A stretch of DNA of 64,000 nt, taken from contig JAEMBT020000001.1 in assembly GCA_018873245.2 (NCBI GenBank), positions 2,976,001 through 3,040,000 on the forward strand, read 5' to 3'. A program made the position numbers and the translations under genes. The notes beneath the pieces are model-generated. The model was not told the origin of the DNA and made no database searches. It saw nothing but the letters and a program-made list of their open reading frames with translations. Source of the DNA: Archegozetes longisetosus. Its lineage: Eukaryota > Arthropoda > Arachnida > Sarcoptiformes > Trhypochthoniidae. Below, one piece after another: positions 12,701-26,000 of the stretch. How positions within the stretch are numbered: position 1 is the stretch's first letter; the number at the start of each line of letters is the position of its first letter.

Positions 12701-15700
12701 GGCTCAACCCTAGAAAACAGCATATCTCAGGCAAACATATAATGTATAAAATAATGCCAATCACCGACTTCGTGGCACTTTCTCGATAGGTTTAATGTGG
12801 ACCCTCTTATCAGTTTTGGGGCACTAGAGGATTTTAATCTAATTCACATATCATTGATAAAGGATTCAATTTTTCAAATTTAAGCTCATAAACAGCTTTC
12901 TCTCATTGATGGATCATTGTGACCACTGCTTATTCTAATAACAAACTTTTTCATTCAGTATTAGAGGTTTCTTCTGTCTAATATTGAAAATTTCAGAACT
13001 GCACAACTTTTAAATCATTGTAAATGTAAAGGAAATTGTATCAAAAATTATATTTGCAAACTTAATAAGTTATGCACAGATTTTTGCTGACGTGACGCTC
13101 AAAAATGCAATAAGTTCGTTTAATACTATATCTCAACATAAACATTACTTTTCTTATGTTAAGCACATATTTCATAAAATATTTTACATTTCTACTAATT
13201 TTATTTTTAAAAAAGCCATACAAAGACTAATAAATAAATAAAAGTTTGATTAAGACCTTATTTACATTGAATAGCATTATCATTTTCTATCAATGAGTTC
13301 AATCTACTTGTATAGAAAATGTTTTAAAATTTTGAAAAGTATTTGTATATCATTTACAGTAACATGTGGTTTGATGGCTAATCTTCTGATTCGTCAAAAC
13401 TGATAAGAGGGTCGCATTAAACTTATCGAGAAAATGCCGTCAAGTCCATGATTAGAATTATTTTATACATTTTTACGTTTGCCTGAGATATGCTGTTTTC
13501 CAAGATTAAGCCTCAGGTAGTATTTGAGTTGTTTGACAGTAGTATTGAGTTCTATTATTGGGTTAATTAATAATTTAAGTAACAAAAATTCATTTGTTAT
13601 TATTGAAAATAACTCAAAGCCATTTATTATGAAGTTCAGTTATTCTTTTTACAAAAATGGCCAATTTCCTCCTTTTGAACTTTGTTTAATGCCTTTCAGG
13701 CACGTTCCTATCCACTAAAGAATGTATTGCAACTGATAAAATACTGCTTAACTGTAATGACTATGAAAAGCTGTGATCCCTCAATAGTTGGCTAATTCAG
13801 TAATTGAACTAATATTGCAATTTGGCAAAAACGAAACTTCACACAAGAATAACATGATTTTTCAGTGTTCTCGTGTTGCAAATTAATTGAATAATTAATT
13901 AATTAGTTGAATATTCAGTTTATATATCTTTCAGTATAGACATAATCCATTGCTGCAAAAATACAGTTCATTTGACCTCAATTTAGATTTTAATTAAATA
14001 ATACAATTTATTAATAAATGATCGAAAATCAAACTGTTTTTAGATTTGCAACTAATTAAAGCCTGCTTAATTAAATTAATGAGAAATAGCAATAACTTTT
14101 TAATGAGCTTAACTAAAAATCACGCCCCTTTCATGCAGTGGAAGTTAATTTTCTATACAGTCACCTCTCGTTATAATGGGCAGTCTAATACACTAGAAAT
14201 CCGTTGATTATAACGGGAGTTCACTATATCGGATATAGTGTGCATAGTCTGCAAATCAAATATTTTTTGAGTGTACATTACAGCTTGTAGCTAACTACAG
14301 CCTGACCCGGTTATAGGCAACTGGTCGGTGCGTAGAAAATAAGTTGCCTATAACCGGGTTTGCCTATTCCCAACTCTTTAACGTGAGATTGAATTGTTTA
14401 GTGCTTAATAAATCATTTACTAACAATCGAGTTTGCCTATAACCGATTCAGACTATATCCAACTCGATTATGGGATGAGTCGGTTGTATATCCAATTAAT
14501 GATAACCAAAACAGAAGGAATGGATTGTTAGACAAAGTAGTCAGCAAAATATTTTTAGCGTGAAAGAGGACAGAAGTGTACGTGGTTTGACTAACTTAAG
14601 CGTTGATTTGTTTTTCAGGTTGTATGGATCACGAATTTGCGTGTAATGACACTTGCATCGATAAAATATTAGTCGTTTGTGACACTAAAGTCGACTGTTA
14701 TCCTGACAAAAGTGATGAACTTAACTGTGGTAAGTCTGAATTTAGCTCTGCTGAGTTTGTACTTAGCTTTGGTCAGTTTGAGCTTATCTTTGGTAAGTTT
14801 GAACTAATTTTGGTATGTTTGAACTTAGCTCTACTAAGTTTGAAATGATATCTGGTAAGTTTGCACTTATCTCTAGTATGTTTGCGCTCTAAACTCATTT
14901 TCTTTTATTACTTTGTATTATATAACTTATATTGTATTAACTTTAGTAATATTAATTGATATGCAGTGAGCGTAAAGTGGTTTCACTATTAATGCTAATG
15001 TCAATAAAATGACCACATTTTTGGTATTAATACTTTCACATTTGACATAATGTCCAAAAGTAACAGAATTTAATGTACCGCATGCATAAATTTTATTATT
15101 GTAATTTTAATATGCCTACTGTTAATCAATTTTTGTGCAATTATTTATTTAGTATTATTATATGAGGCAATTCAAAAATTTGTGCGTTTGTGTATATATG
15201 TATTAAATTCCTTACCGCAAAAACAACTTGAGTTACCCTATATTTTTTATGAATAACAGTCAGAATATTGAATGATCTTTATATTGAAATTTGCTACTAT
15301 TCAGAGAATGCAATTGAACTTTAGAATTATCTACCTGTGAGTGTGAAATTCAATTCTATACTCAATACTTATTCAAAATACATACAATTTTCGTGTATTA
15401 ACTAATATAATAGTAAAACTTGACTGCAGTGAAACTTCGATATAATGAGTGAATGGAGATCGATAATTCATATTGATTAAAATAATGTGTGTCAATAGAT
15501 AATTGCTTTTATTAAACAAAGATTCACTATGAGCAGGTTCACTATCGATGTATTGCTGTATATCAATTGAACCATCAGCAATCTTACCCTAAAGCAAAAA
15601 TATAATTCAAAATTACTAAATTTTCAATATAGTAAAGTGAATATGAATACAAAAGTATTCAATATGTTTAGGGCAAAATAAGAAAAAACTACATCAATGC

Positions 15701-18700
15701 TCACATGAAGCTGAATAATAAATTTGAATTAATAGCTAGGACTCAGTGGAGTGATTGTGACAACTTTTCTAGAAGTATAATACTTGCTTTCTGTCGATTT
15801 AAGCCCTAACTGATCGGTTTGTAACTCATTCAAACCTTTCTCAATATCGATCAGATTATTGCCCAAATCGTTCTAATCAATAATTCAGTTCAATCGTCAG
15901 AGATCTGTACAAACATGAGTTTAATTTGTTTTCAACCAAACTTTATTCAATTTAATCAAATGTTTTATTGTAATGGCTTTAGTCGAATCGTGTTTATTAT
16001 TTGTATCTATTTCTTCATCGATCGAGTTATTTCAAAAATTCGATTATAGCTTCAATTCATCAGAGGTGACAATCCATTAAATTGAATTTTATTTGTTAGG
16101 TATCTTAACTGTAGGTATCGAAGTGAAAGCAATTAAATATAATACCAGAAAAAAGTTTGTGAAATACGATTATTATCTGAGGCTTATGTGTGTATAAAAG
16201 ACTACCAGACCTTCTAATGACATTATTCGTTCCTTCTAACTTATTTGTCACATAACTAACTCGTGATGAGTATCACTTGCATCAACTTTTTCTTTATTTC
16301 TGTGTTCACTTTCGTTCTAAAAGTTTTTCTCATTTCCAAAATAGAGTTTCTTATATGAGTTTTACTATATTTTTATGCAAATACTATAAATTTGTTTACC
16401 CCTTTAATTGACGCTTCACTGCATAACAATTAAGAACTGAATTTAACAAAATTATATGAATTTTCTAAAAGTAAAGTATGAACTAAAATAATTACTTAGA
16501 ATTTAATGACTTGATGTTTTATGTTTTGAATAGAGGCGTACGTCTGTCCCGTAACTCATTTCAAATGTGACAATCACTATTGTATTCCAGTGGAAAATGT
16601 TTGCGATTTCCGTAATGACTGCGGCGATAACTCAGATGAATCTAATTGCTGTAATGTCAAACTTTTCATACTTTCTCAATATTTGATATACTTATTTTTA
16701 CATATGTATTATCAAATTTCCAAATTCTGGTCATTACTTTAGAATTTTGAAATATTCCTAATTATATAAATTATAAATATTCCAAAAATCTTAATATATA
16801 TAATTGAGAACTAACTGAACGAATAAATAACTTGAAATACCAAATCGAATATGGTACTCATACAACAAAACTTTTCAAATCTCAAATATTTTAAATGAAC
16901 AGGAAGTTGAAAAGAACTCAAAAGTTATTCAGTAATATTGAGCAACATTTTTATTTCTAGAATATTCGTTCATAAATATCATTCAAAAGAAGTCTTATTT
17001 GAGACTAAATTCAAGCTTGTATATCAAAAAACTTATTTGTTCGGATGATTCCAATTAGTTTTACTAAAAATAATGAAAGAAATCATGTTTCCTTACAAAT
17101 GCTATCATTCATTGAGTAATCAATCAATAGTGGAAAAGTAGACCAGAAGTTCATCAATCATGTCATAAGCCATATTCGTTTGATATTCACTACTTATCTG
17201 TAAGCCTATCTGATAAAAATATTTCAGTGAAAGCATCCCAAATTAAATATCTTATTATTATTACGTCAGAAGTTATTTATTTGTGAGATTAAACTGCTGT
17301 CAAATAGTGTTTTCATCATAAATAATGAGAAACGCTTTTAAGGGCTTATTATAAGACTAATATTTTTACAAAATCAGCCCATCGCCGTTGTTGGTTCGGT
17401 GAATATACATGTGATAGCGGACAATGTATACCGGCTTATGCTGTTTGTAATGGAAAGTGGGACTGTTTGGATGCAAGCGATGAAAAGAGATGCGACCCTA
17501 AAGGTAACTATTAACATCACTATATAGTTAGTTTCATCTTTCTTCTATCTACCATCTAATAAATAGTCAGTTTATCAACATATCTTTTCAACATAAGTTC
17601 AGTTAATGAAGCATATAATTATGCTTAATGTAGTTTCAATTGGATATAGTTATGATTTTGTTTAAATTTTTCTTTCAGACTTTTGTATGATTTGAAAATG
17701 ATTAGCCAATTTTGATTCCTGAATAGTTTCAAATGACTAATTATAATAACTTGAAGTTAGATAAGGCATGAAACCAGTATTAACTTTGTGGCAGTCACTC
17801 ATTCAACATGAAATGCAAATGGAGTGTCATTTACTATAATAATAACTCTCGAGTCATGTTCGAGACCAATTTTATACAAATGGGATTCAAACGAAAAATG
17901 ATTCTCAAATGTCGAAATAATGTTTATTTTGTGGTAAAAAAGGTTTTAATATAATGACTGAAAATAGAACTTTTAGGTATCAGTAAATTTGCAGCACATT
18001 TATTCCTGGAATCTGACAAATCCTGAAACATTTTAAAGGCTTTTTCGGGATTACTTATTCATTTAACCAAAATATAATTTAATAAATAAAACAAAAGTGC
18101 GATTTATCATAAATGAAAATTTGGTTCTATCATTTGATTATTGAAATGCATTAGTAACGCATCCCAGAATATACGCTACTGAAAAACTGGAGAATATTCT
18201 CTGTTTAGAAACCATAAAACATTGTCTATTAAATAGCTATAGAACATTTTCTATATAAAAAAACTAGAATATTCCCTACTGAAAAACTAGAGACTGGAAG
18301 TATTTTTACACATATAATCGATTTTATATTGACTTATCTGAAGGGCAACAAAGAGGCATTTGAATAGTGCTATATTTAATTACTACTTTGATAAAACATG
18401 GACAAAATAATTTATTCTTACGATCGTTAGACTCATTAGTTAGAGTTGATTGGCATTGGTACATATTAATAACTCACCTCTACTTAAAGTTTAGAAATGC
18501 TTTTCAATTAAGTAATAAGAAAATCATTTCTTAACAACTCTATAACTCTAGGTATGAAGATATTCATTTTTATTCGTTATATCGTTTGGCAATTTTATAA
18601 AAAAAATAGTCTTTCAATAAGGCGACTGTATTTGCAAATTTAACATTTGATCCGAATACAAATGATCTCACTATTACTTTGATTACTTTTAGTGTTATTC

Positions 18701-21700
18701 TCTGCGTCAATCAAAAGTTGGAAATGAGAAACTCATAGACTATATTATTTGTAACTTTTAATCAAAATTATTAAATCCAAAGATAGAGATTCCAATCAAA
18801 CTTCACAACTGAGAACCTGCCAGAACTTATATTTTGAACTCTTTCACTACTACACCAAAAAAAGACATTGAGTTTGAATATTTTGATCATTCAGTAAATA
18901 TAATGCATTACAAAATTAGAATTGTGAATCTCTTTTTTCAGATTTCATTTTTAAGTGGATCAAAAAATTGTTAATCTATATATTTTCTGGAATATAATGC
19001 AGAAAATTTTGAACATTTGATGCAAATTTCAATTTAGTTTTATTACACGTTTGAAACTAGATGTAACCTGTTTTATTTAGTAATCAATTTGATTGTTTAT
19101 CTCAGTTATTGTTTCGAACAAAGGATAGACATACAGTAATTGAAACAAAAAGCATGCATAGATACAGCAAACAACTGGTGGAGAGGGATCTAATGACAAT
19201 TTTCCATTGAAAGTTTGATTAGAGCTGTTCGTTGATATATGCACTAAAATAAGTACAGGGTTGAGACTTTGTTCGTGGGCAAAAGATTAGGCGCTAATTT
19301 AGTTAATTAGAAATTACAAAATAATTTCATTTAATTGTTTTCCATACCTTAAAGTATCTTTTATTTATATTTTTAATTTTATTAAACTTAATTTCATTAT
19401 AGCAGAATTATGATTATCGGAAGCGGGATATAAGATAGAACCTTCCACAGCCTAAATGTTCCCCTGATTAATGTCAATACTTAAATATCAAAATATGGAT
19501 GTATTTTAAAGAATTATGAGATATAGAATAAATAATACAAAATTTATTAGAAAAGAAATGACTGGTAGCGTAATAACCCTATTTTTCGTAAGACTGATTA
19601 AAGTGGTGAAATTCGAGATGTTCAGTAAATGGTCAAAATAAACCATTTGGCATATTAAAAAGTATCAAAATTAACATAGAAAGATCTATTAGAGCAATAT
19701 AAATGCAATTTATTGCAAGTTAAAGCATAATTTAAGAAAATTAATTTAAAAGTAGTAATAATTTTTATCATCTACAAATTAAATTTAAAAATATATTGAA
19801 AATTTTCAGTATATTAATCTTTTTCCTACTAAATATTGAATATATCCTTTGTAAATGATAGTTTACATTTAATTTTGAGTTAATATTATTGAAAAACTGA
19901 TATTGACTATAATTAAAATTAAAGAAACTATCATAAAACTTGTGTCACTGGGAGGACAAATATGTTTTGGAAACATTTTTGAGAGGAGAGGCGCAGTAAA
20001 CCTTTGAAATGGTTAGAAAAATGAATGATAGCTGAAAATTCACATTGAGAATAATTACAAGAATAGATAATATACATATTAATAACATAAAATTAAAATT
20101 TTACTATAAAATTGATCTGCTATTAATTATCTTAAACTGCCCACTAACATCATTTCAACGCTGTATATCAGTAGTTCGCTAAATACATGCTTACTCAACC
20201 TTTACTCGAGTCTCTAAGTCTGCTTTTTGTTTCATTCAGTATAATTCGCAAATATTTTCTAAATCAAATAATATATACTCGTTATCCTTTTTTCATCAAA
20301 TGTGTTCTCTTTATGCTCTCATGATATGATTGAAAGCATATTCTCTTTCTGGTGAAAAGTTGTTTAGTAGAGGAGCAAATTTGAAGCATTAAATCCAAAG
20401 ACCATCAGTAGATAATAACCTTATAATAAGAAATACCATCAGTAGGTAATAACCTCATAATAACGAAACAATAAGAGTGAACAACTGTTTCAAAATTTAG
20501 ATAATGTTTTTAAAACATGAAAACTCTTCACTGTATGGAAAGATATTTTAAAAATTTGACGCATTCTAAATACGCTAAAATCTATTTTCATACCTTTTGT
20601 ATTCAGGGGTAGTATAGAAATCTTTCAGTCAATTACAGTAGAACATAACAACCAATTACGGATGGGTTAAATGCATCCTTTCTTAAGAAAATATCTGAAA
20701 CAATACAAGATATTGAAGATGGCTATTGTTATTAATATTGCCACCAAAATGCCCTTAATTTAAGCGAGGAAAGTATTGCTAATAATTTCCATATATAGAG
20801 AATATTATTGAAGTTTTACTCTTTGATGAGTATTAAAAACGCTTCAATGCTTTTGACCGTATCTTCCATAAAGTGATTTCAGTCTAAGTTTTCAGTATTG
20901 CATTAAATGTATTGCTTTCAAAGCTGTGATGAATTTCGTCGATGAATTTTGCTGTTCAATCAGTTAAGCCTTATAACCACTGGAGATATCTCCGAAGGCT
21001 AGGACTAAAAAATTAATTTTGTTTCAAACAAAACAATTCACTGAAACTGAAGTGAAAAATATTTGATTTATATTGTTTTCGTTGATTTGTTCAGATAAGT
21101 TTTGAATAAATTGATGACATGCTCGTAAAAATTGCTGATAAGAAATGAAACAAATAAGAGATTTCAGAATAGAGCAAAAGTTAATGGACTCAATTTTTTA
21201 CAGATTTTGTTCAGTGTGGCAGTGGAAATCTTATTCATAGGAGCTTATGGTAAGTCAAAACAAACTTAAAAATATATACTTTTATATTAATACATTATTA
21301 TTTATTATGAACAATAAACAAAGTTCAGTCGATATCAACTCTTAATGTTTTGAGTGAATATTTTTAATCTTGGAAACCATGTTCAACTCTGCCCAAACAG
21401 TCTTTTGCTGTACCAAAAATAAAATCAAATAATTGAAATGATCTCAGTTTTGAAAATGAAATTCAATCTTTATTGTTAGGTGTGACGGGAAGCCTGATTG
21501 CGAAGATAATCACGCAGATGAACAAAATTGTAAGTTTGATATTTGATTTTCAAATGCATCATATTTCGACTATTTACCAGCTTGGTTGGAAAAGTCTTAA
21601 TTTGAATGCTAAAAATTGTTTTTATAAATATTTTGTGCATCTATGATACGTGTTTGAATGAGAGAAATGATGAAAGAGAGCCAATAGTTATGCTGAAAAT

Positions 21701-23007
21701 TCTTTATAGATAGAAATTAGAACTGAGTCATAAAATGAATTCTAATAAAAAACTCAACAAACAGAAAATGATTGGTGAGAATATAGATGAAGAATTCTAT
21801 GAAATTTAAGTTTTAGCCTTAAGACATGTTTTTTGGTGCGACATTCACTCGACACTCGTTCAACACTGAGCCGTCTGACAATTTTGGTACGAATTCAATA
21901 ACTTTACAATAGAATGACCAGAAATGAAAAAAATTCTGTTGAAAAGTTCATTCTACTACATATTCATCTTATGCTCATATATTTTCATTTTAAGGAATTC
22001 CTATATTTGTTTGCGTCAAAGCGTTAGGAATCAGTTTCATAGCTAAGAGTGACAAACAATCCGTATAAAACATGACGACCTGTTGCTGTTAGAATGTAAA
22101 AAATATCAATTTAGAAATAACAAAAATATTTTTTGTTATATGAAATGAGTCAAAGCTGGCAGTTATAAATAGACAATTGGTGTATGACAACGCAATTTCG
22201 ACTGTAGTTATGAATTAGATTATGTGCCAATTTCTAAGTTCAGAACAGACACACATAGCCTTTGGCTGATCTGTGAATAACAGGAATGGACTACTACTCA
22301 GTTGTAATTATTATTAACTTAAACAACTTCAATGTAAAGTCAATATAAGGCTTTTTAAATACAGAAATAAGAGCGAAATGGCTAAAAGAGAATAGCGAAT
22401 AGTATTATTTTTAGTATTATTTTTCCAGTTAATTATACGAGTTTTATTTGAAATGATTATTTCGTCTTCAATGTAACGAATACAATGAGGAAAAGAGAAT
22501 AATTTTATTCTGCTCTTTGTCTTTTATAACTTGTAATACAAAATACATTATGCTTTCCTGTAATAATACATGTGTTAGATTGAAATAGCTAATGCTTATT
22601 ACTATATTACTATTTTATTTGAACACTACTTTCATGAGTAGATTTTGTAATTTTAGGGTTTATGGAAGTATATGTACTATCACCTCTAAAAGTCTTTGTT
22701 AAACTATGCGCCAAAAATTAAGGGAAGGAGATATCATTAAAACAAAACTTTCATTTTTAACTTTAAATTGTTTTATAGTAATGATGGTATGCATTCAGAA
22801 AATAGTACTTTAGTCATAGAGCTTTATAGCATTCTCTCAAAATTTTGATTATAATTTTTCGCGAAATTTGAATTTTTACAGACTTTTGGAGGTGATAGTG
22901 CAGTAAACCCGATTGATTTTGAACGTGAAGTCGAACTCTTTTCTCAATAAATCTATCAAATTAAAGCTTATTTTTGTTCTTTTTAAAAGAACTTAACTAC
23001 ATGTTGA

Positions 23008-23047
<40 letters not shown>

Positions 23048-26000
23048 AAACTGTAACATACAATTATGTTTAAATTATAGGTAGAAATTGTACGACGAAT
23101 GAGTATCGCTGCGCAAATTCTCGATGTATCCCAAAAGGAAATTTATGCGACACTATTTGCGATTGTGCCGATACATGTGAAGACGAACAATTAGATCAAT
23201 GCGAACAATATTATCAAATTATAAACGGTTAGAGTCATCATTTAAACTTTATTCAATTATAACTTTTATCTATACTAATCCCCTCTTTTATCTTATCTAT
23301 AAATCTTGCATTCCTTTGAGCCCTAAACAACTTTATGTTTCATTCTTTCTAACTCTTCATTAAAATATACCTCAACTTTTAGATTGCTTTTGGAAAAAAC
23401 TAATTTATTTCTTAATTATGTTCAAGGTTAATCAAATATTTGTTCGCCACAGAAAGTGGCACACGAGACAGTTGTGGCCTCAGACACTAAAATTTGTTTC
23501 AGATACCAACACTTAACAGTGAGCTATAGAAATGCTATCATAATAGCACTCCATCACAATTGATTAGTCCGTTATCATAGGTTAAAATTGAATTATTGAA
23601 ATTCTAGTTCATTTTTTTCTTTATTAATTTCAACTTCGTTGTTGTGTTGAGCTGTTTATTCTCGACAGTGCCGGAGTCATAAACTCAGAGTTTAGAAAAC
23701 CAAAGCTATAACTGTTTTATGATTTAATACTTGCGATAAGTCTTCATCCACTAAGAGAATATTTTCTGTATTCACCCAAAAATGGGTCATATTTTGAGAA
23801 AATTCCTAATACTATTTACTATCAGAAGATCCTATGAACTTATGAAGTATGGAAACGCTGACATTTGATATTTGGAACTTTAAGAGAATTTCAATGAGAA
23901 TCTCTGTCCTAAACTAACCAAAAATAGCAAAACCACTTAAGTAGTGTCAACTTAAGGCAAAAAAGATAACACTTCACTTGAATGATCAGAGAATCCTAAC
24001 GTGACCGTTTTGATTCCGTGATCCATTCCCATGGTACTACTTCAATAACCGATTCTTTGAATCATGTCCTCGAACTTAATTCAATTGCACTACAAATAAG
24101 GTATTTGTCTGCTACCGGTTGATTAATATTTCAGGACTAAAATTAGATGGATTACGATTGCAATTCAGATACACTTGACTCAACTTTAGCTCAATATTGT
24201 TCAAATGCTGATCAGCTTAAGTCAAGTGCAATGTGTATAAAGTTTTTCATTATGTCAGTCAATTACATTCTCTGTCGATGTTCGCAAAATGTTCAAAAGA
24301 CACAAATTTGTTTGATTGATCAAAAGAAATAGCTCTTGTAGAGATATACCACTGAATGTTATGAATATTACACTCAGAAACTTGATAGTCCGCAGTAGAA
24401 ATCAGAAATGATATATTTTTAGCGATACTTTTGATCTTTCACAATTCATCGGATATAAATGACTAATTTCGTGTTTAATATAGTAATTAAAGTAAATTAG
24501 AAGTAGAAATTTGCCCAAAAAATGAATGTGCACCTTAAGGAGGATGACATGATTTTTCTTGTTGCTATCGCGGGTTAAAAGTTTTCAGCTGTACATTACG
24601 AGAGGAGAGCAGTAAATATTAAGTTTGAGTGAATTTCGTTGACAGAATTTTAAGAGATATAGATATGGATCAAAAACTGCGCTCATTGAACAAATTTATA
24701 AATCAAGAACTATATTAAACTAATATATTTGAATTTTATAAAGTTTTTATGTAAAATATTGCAGTATTCGAGAAAAAACAGCGATTTCTTCATAATCAAA
24801 TTTATATCCTAAAAAATCAAATTCAACACAAATGCTTTCCATAAAAACTTGAAGAATAAACCTTTTTTATGATCAGCTAAAGTTTCGAGTGTAAAACACT
24901 TTCATATCTATGATGAATAAGAAATCATTTTCTTTTCAGTCAATACAACGAAAGAACATATTTATAGTAAACAGTGAAACAACACAACATTTCTTATTTT
25001 ATAGAATAACCTAACCTAACTTAATCTGACCTGACCTAACCTAACCTAAAATTAAATCGGATAAGATAAAGTAAATGTCATGCAATGTTTAATGATGCAG
25101 ATCTTAAGAATTTAATTAATTTAATGAAATGAATTAGTATTTAACAAGATTGGAATATTATATTTAGGATTAAGCGTGTGTAAGACATCGACAACAGTGG
25201 CGTGTACTCTATCAGAAAATGGGAAAGTAGTAGAGCGATGTATTGGCATAAATTACACCTGCAATGGATACAATGACTGTCTTCGAAACTTCGCTGACGA
25301 TGAATATGGCTGTCAATATGGAGGTAATCAAATAAATATTAACGTTATTAATGTTGACGTCGCTTTTGTTTGCATTTTGTTGAGCACAACATAAACTACT
25401 TTATGACTTATATCAAATCTTTGCTTTATTCACATTAGACTCAGTTCTATGAGATTCAATTCATTTCATACATTCTTTTGAAATCCTCTGCAATAATCTC
25501 TATAATGATTTAACTTTTCTTCTAAAATAATTTTATGTTTTGAATTTTTTGATGTTTTTCAGCTCATAAACCGATTAATGTTTGATTCTTTACTTCGAGG
25601 TTTTAAACAATTATTCATTAACTTTAAAGAATTGTCTCAGGAAGCTTATTTAAAAATCTAACACTACTTTTCCCATTTAATCACTTCAAATAAGTCTTAT
25701 TTCTCATCCAAATGAAAAAAATGAAAATAAAGGTTAATTACACGTGAAAGAAAATTTAATTAATTAGTTAAAACTTAATCAGAGCTGAAGTGAAAATGTT
25801 GATAGCGTTCTGCATGAGTGCAGCACAAAGCTTCGCTTTCGAGTCTAGTTTGTGTGACTTTCGACAGTCATTAAGATGAATTCATTGACATAAGTTTGAT
25901 TCTACACTAAAGTTTCAATTAATGTACACAACAGATTGGTTTATACGAGCACTAAATTCGAACAATAATTGCTTCGTTCGTAGTTTAATGAGAATTCACT

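Larger units (their letters stand above)
711..14618 (+). other. 13.9 kb intron between LDLa 1 and LDLa 2
   Basis: AT-rich with no coding exon that I could recognise; I looked for LDLa-type Cys/Asp/Glu patterns on the + strand and saw none. It holds an (AT)n run at 1553-1569, a deleted hAT element (2045-2644), a 69-base MITE (4172-4240), a TTAGG array (7568-7651), a hAT-type MITE (12186-12645), a fold-back element (12698-13515) and two small MITEs at 14158-14228 and 14298-14455. Short open frames such as 8591-8788 lack homology and splice support. Confidence 0.7.
14730..23080 (+). other. Introns between LDLa 2 and LDLa 6
   Basis: Five introns: 14730-16533, 16651-17377, 17504-21203, 21250-21479 and 21530-23080. 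They hold a donor-like tandem repeat (14730-14885), a pogo-like MITE (15427-15558), a two-copy 34-base repeat (20401-20468), an inverted-repeat element (22675-22900) and a (GA)n run (23011-23044). Otherwise I see only AT-rich sequence. Confidence 0.7.

Noticed and set aside
12576-12764. Minus-strand hydrophobic open frame
   Set aside because: It spans the border between the hAT MITE and the adjacent fold-back element; a chance frame.
19380-19760. Stretch that at first recalled organelle ribosomal RNA (GACTGGTAGCG, AAGTGGTGAAATTCGAGATG)
   Set aside because: Only short fragments looked familiar; I could not support an rRNA assignment without alignment.
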